From Altericroceibacterium endophyticum (lineage in GTDB: Bacteria; Pseudomonadota; Alphaproteobacteria; Sphingomonadales; Sphingomonadaceae): 64,000 bases of DNA. The DNA lies in NCBI RefSeq assembly GCF_009827595.1, contig NZ_WTYT01000007.1:124001-188000 (forward strand), read 5' to 3'. A program made the translations under genes and the position numbers. The notes beneath the pieces are model-generated. The model did no database searches. It was not told the origin of the DNA and worked only from the letters and a program-made list of their open reading frames with translations. Position 1 is the stretch's first letter; each line of letters opens with the position of its first letter. This document shows positions 61,401-64,000 of the stretch, piece after piece.

Positions 61401-62663
61401 ATGATCCTGTCCATTCTTGCCGCCCTGCTGCTCACGCCAATGGCCCCTAATGCCGCGGCACAGCCCGCGAGTGACGCCTCCACCCCTCAGGAATACGCCC
61501 CACCTGTTACGATCCTGATCAGTATCGATGGTGGACGCGCCGATTATCTTGATCGCGGAGTTACGCCGGCCCTTTCGGCCCTGGCGGAAAAGGGTGTCAC
61601 GGGGCCGATGCACCCTTCTTTCCCGTCCAAGACCTTCCCCAACCACTGGACACTCGTCACCGGGTTGCGACCTGACGAACACGGCATCACCGCCAACAAT
61701 ATGGAAGATCCCCGGCGCCCCGGTGAACGCTTCAGCACGGCAACCAGCGATCCGTTCTGGTGGAACGAGGCCATGCCTGTCTGGGTGGCGGCCGAACAGG
61801 CTGGCATCCGGTCCGCGATCATGTTCTGGCCGGGCTCCAACGTGGCCTGGGGCGCGGCGCCTGATCCGGCTGATCCGGATCACATGCTGGAAGGCACGCG
61901 CCCCTCCGACTGGCAGCAGTTCAACCAGGCAGTGACGAACCGCCAACGCGTCAATGCGGTGCTCGACTGGATGCGGCGCCCCGCTGATATCCGCCCACAG
62001 TTCGTGGCGCTCTATTTCGACACGATTGACACTGCGGGGCATCATTTTGGCCCCGATGATCCGCGCACGACCGAGGCTTTGCACGCGCTTGATGCCGAGA
62101 TCGGAAGGCTGGTGACAGAACTGCACACCATGGGCCGGGAGGCCAACATCGTGGTTGTGGCAGATCACGGTATGGCGGCGGTATCGAGCGATCGCGTGAT
62201 CGCGCTGGATACGCTGCTTCCCGCCGAAGATGCGCGTATTATAGAGCATGGCCCCTATGCCACGCTGCAACCCGCGCCGGGGCATGAGCAAGACGTTGCG
62301 GCGGCGCTTGGCCGGCCGCATGAACATATGCGCTGCTGGCCCAAGGAGCGTATCCCAGAGCGTTTCCATTACGGCCATCACCGGCGCATTCCCGCCTGGC
62401 TATGCCTCGCCAAGTCGGGCTGGAGCATCCTGCCTACCGCCGGCCGTGCAGAAGGCGGCGCGCATGGCTATGACCCTGAAGATCCGGAAATGGCCGCATT
62501 GTTCATTGCCAGCGGCCCCGCGATCAAAGCCGGCACCACCGTCGATGCCTTTGACAACATCGCAGTGGAACCGCTGCTACGCCGCCTCATCGGCCTCCCG
62601 CAACGCCGCGAAGCCAAGCCCGGCGCGTTGACAGAAGTGCTCAAGGAAGCGGACGAGCGCTAA
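61401..62663 (+). CDS. Exported nucleotide pyrophosphatase/phosphodiesterase (NPP, alkaline phosphatase superfamily)
   Basis: The product of about 420 residues has a signal peptide (MILSILAALLLTPMAPNAAA). The NPP core has a first metal Asp in ISIDGGRADY and the catalytic threonine in PSFPSKTFPNHWTLVTG (about residue 78). Further metal ligands lie in ALYFDTIDTAGHHFGP, VVVADHGMA and AEGGAHGYD. These match bacterial ectonucleotide pyrophosphatase/phosphodiesterases. It would hydrolyse nucleotide or other phosphodiesters in the periplasm. AAGGGG lies before the ATG at 61401; an in-frame ATG at 61377 is possible. It is the last ordinary chromosomal gene before the changed region. Confidence 0.92.
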   Translation: MILSILAALLLTPMAPNAAAQPASDASTPQEYAPPVTILISIDGGRADYLDRGVTPALSALAEKGVTGPMHPSFPSKTFPNHWTLVTGLRPDEHGITANNMEDPRRPGERFSTATSDPFWWNEAMPVWVAAEQAGIRSAIMFWPGSNVAWGAAPDPADPDHMLEGTRPSDWQQFNQAVTNRQRVNAVLDWMRRPADIRPQFVALYFDTIDTAGHHFGPDDPRTTEALHALDAEIGRLVTELHTMGREANIVVVADHGMAAVSSDRVIALDTLLPAEDARIIEHGPYATLQPAPGHEQDVAAALGRPHEHMRCWPKERIPERFHYGHHRRIPAWLCLAKSGWSILPTAGRAEGGAHGYDPEDPEMAALFIASGPAIKAGTTVDAFDNIAVEPLLRRLIGLPQRREAKPGALTEVLKEADER

Positions 62664-63093
62664 GGTACCGCGCCGTTTCCATTGATTATAGTCATGTCGG
62701 TAATTGTCCGGCCCGCGCTTCATTGACCCGTCGCGCGGATGGTTTTTATGAGCGATCTGGCGTCCACCGTGGCGCGCGTTTCCCACCACTGCCGCACGTC
62801 AGCGGCAATGTGCGGTGTGGCCGGCCCGTATGAAAGACGCCCAGCTTCCCTTGATGTAGTCTGCGCGGCCGAGGACCCGGTCTGGCTCCCGCACTTGTCA
62901 CTGCAGTTTGCTGCAGTGCGCGGCACAGGGCTGGTTCCAAGGGCGAAGCGCCTTGGCACACTTTTTCGACCATCGGCTAAAAAAGAAAAGCGTGTTTATC
63001 TTTTTTGTTTGACGGTTTGTTTTTTTGAGGAGTGACCTTTCGGACTCAATTCGAACCTGTCAGAATTTGAGCAGAGCAGGTGGGGTTGGGTTA
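62664..63093. other. Non-coding stretch in front of the Mob-like gene, with inverted repeats
   Basis: No supported gene lies in these 430 bases. The first part is GC-rich; beyond about 62960 the composition turns AT-rich with long A and T runs. Two inverted repeats stand out: CACTGCAG/CTGCAGTG (62899-62906 and 62911-62918, 4-base loop) and AAAAAAGA/TCTTTTTT (62979-62986 and 62999-63006). Short inverted repeats upstream of a mobilisation gene are where an origin of transfer would be sought, and the second repeat could equally be a terminator. Open frames on both strands lack ribosome binding sites. Confidence 0.4.
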
Positions 63094-64000
63094 ATGAAGA
63101 AGAGTACCGTTGCAGGCATTGCGGGGTCCGTGAGGTGCATACCTCTGACCCTGACCGATCTGTATCATCAGGAGCGGCACGGTAAGCGTTTGGACAAAAC
63201 GTCAAAGGCGCGGGTGATTCGTGACATTCTGCCGATAACTACGACGGGGTTAGAATTGCGCGATTTGTACAATGCACATGTCGAAGGGTGCTTCATTCCG
63301 AAGGGCAAGACGAAGGTCATCCACGCGATCATCCAATGGCCGAAGGATCTGGTGGACCCGAACGATGAGGGGTGGATGCTCCGCCACGGGATCGCATTTG
63401 CGAAACGCGTATGGGGAGAGGATTCGATCGTCGCAGCACGGTACGATCGTGATGAGAAAAGTGCAGCGGTCGTCGATCTGTTCCTGGTGCCTAAGTACCG
63501 CAAGTACACCAAGACCGATCCCAACGGTAAGCTGGCCGTTAGTATAACCAAGCACGGCAAGGATCTGGCCAAGAGGCTGAGCCGGATGACTGGCAAGTCC
63601 AAGAAGGGAGAACCACAAGCTTCGCCTTGGGACGTTGGGATGGCCCTGCAGGATGAGCTGTACATGTACATGCGCGACGTAATACGCCTTGAAGGCGTCG
63701 CTCGCGGTCAAAAGAAGGAAGCGCCGGGTCCGGACTGGAAAAGCTCCGAGCAGTTGCGCACCCAAGAGCTCGACCAAAGGGATGCAGCCCTTTATGTTCG
63801 GAAGCAGGAATTGGATGACCGGAAGCAAGAACTGGATGACCGACAGCAGCAGATCCAAATCGACACGGCGGTGGCACAGGCCAAGAGCAAGAAGTGCGTC
63901 GATGATGCTGAAGCACTCGCACAGAAGATTATCCTAGCGGCAAGCGAGCATGTAGCGAAGTGGAAGGCTGAAGCTGAGGTGCTGGGGCGAGAGGTCGGCT
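63094..64000 (+). CDS. MobV/Pre-like plasmid mobilisation protein, altered active site, partial
   Basis: The frame is open from ATG 63094 to the window end (302 codons), so the C-terminus is missing. Residues 94-134 (LRHGIAFAKRVWGEDSIVAA, then RYDRDEKSAAVVDLFLVPK) align in pattern with the core of Mob_Pre relaxases, '...HxDExxPHxHxxxVP'. The histidines of both halves are replaced here (YDRDEKSAAVVDLF, 117-130). A Lys-rich middle and a coiled coil with two near-identical heptads (KQELDDR, twice) follow. The codon use is less GC-rich than its neighbours. It suggests an integrated plasmid or mobilisable element at the right edge. Active transfer function is doubtful because the histidines are gone. 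Confidence 0.65.
   Translation, partial: MKKSTVAGIAGSVRCIPLTLTDLYHQERHGKRLDKTSKARVIRDILPITTTGLELRDLYNAHVEGCFIPKGKTKVIHAIIQWPKDLVDPNDEGWMLRHGIAFAKRVWGEDSIVAARYDRDEKSAAVVDLFLVPKYRKYTKTDPNGKLAVSITKHGKDLAKRLSRMTGKSKKGEPQASPWDVGMALQDELYMYMRDVIRLEGVARGQKKEAPGPDWKSSEQLRTQELDQRDAALYVRKQELDDRKQELDDRQQQIQIDTAVAQAKSKKCVDDAEALAQKIILAASEHVAKWKAEAEVLGREVG
63799..63840 (+). repeat. Tandem 21-base repeat inside the Mob-like gene
   Basis: Two adjacent 21-base units (63799-63819 and 63820-63840) differ at two positions (a G/A and a T/C) and each encodes RKQELDD. They add one heptad to the predicted coiled coil, a sign of recent slippage or repeat expansion. Confidence 0.75.

Noticed and set aside
62739-63035. 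98-codon plus-strand frame before the Mob-like gene
   Set aside because: No ribosome binding site, composition shifts abruptly along the frame and the end is encoded by A/T runs; treated as non-coding.

Overview
The window is a G+C-rich chromosomal segment of a Gram-negative alphaproteobacterium, most likely a member of the Sphingomonadales. This placement is inference, from codon use, three TonB-dependent receptors, paired TamA/TamB and the overall gene repertoire; no rRNA or tRNA gene was recognised that could fix it. Most of the sequence is densely coded and ordinary in composition. Both ends look accessory.

Left end (1-5.9 kb): the start of a WYL-like gene (minus) diverges from a single-gene OLD-type ATPase/TOPRIM nuclease in visibly AT-richer DNA. 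Facing it is a two-gene SbcD/SbcC-like (YhaO/YhaN-like) nuclease-ATPase operon. From 6.4 to 16.8 kb come a TetR regulator divergent from a very large DUF2339 membrane protein, then a FecI/FecR/TonB-receptor surface-signalling set followed by a secreted purple-acid-phosphatase-like enzyme and a GNAT acetyltransferase. At 16.8-23 kb a TetR regulator with a clear operator and promoter faces an operon for an exported metallo-beta-lactamase-fold hydrolase, an alginate-export-type porin and two MFS transporters (one of the aromatic-acid type): an uptake and degradation cluster for an unidentified, perhaps aromatic, substrate. The 2-methylcitrate cycle operon prpDCB (24.1-27.8 kb) follows, then a siderophore-type receptor, a lone nucleotidyltransferase-fold protein behind a perfect palindrome, and a cation antiporter pair (NhaA plus CaxA-like).

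At 34.4-40.6 kb an OxyR-like LysR regulator that lacks the peroxidatic cysteine stands beside a LuxR regulator, a serine hydrolase and a third TonB receptor. At 41-48 kb lie an ABC-F ATPase with what looks like a regulatory leader ORF, a three-subunit molybdenum hydroxylase (PaoABC-like) and a PHB-depolymerase-family esterase. The 48-56 kb block is envelope biogenesis (TamA, TamB, a lipoprotein, a YihY-family membrane protein). A dGTPase, an exported amidohydrolase with a DUF3311/SSS transporter pair, and an NPP-type phosphodiesterase complete the core region.

Right end (62.7-64 kb): composition changes, short inverted repeats appear, and the window ends inside a MobV/Pre-like mobilisation protein whose histidine motif is replaced. 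The most interesting points are this degenerate Mob protein, the ABC-F leader ORF with hairpin, the palindrome in front of the nucleotidyltransferase, the hookless Rad50-like/MPE pair, and several hairpin leaders (nhaA, TonB receptor).
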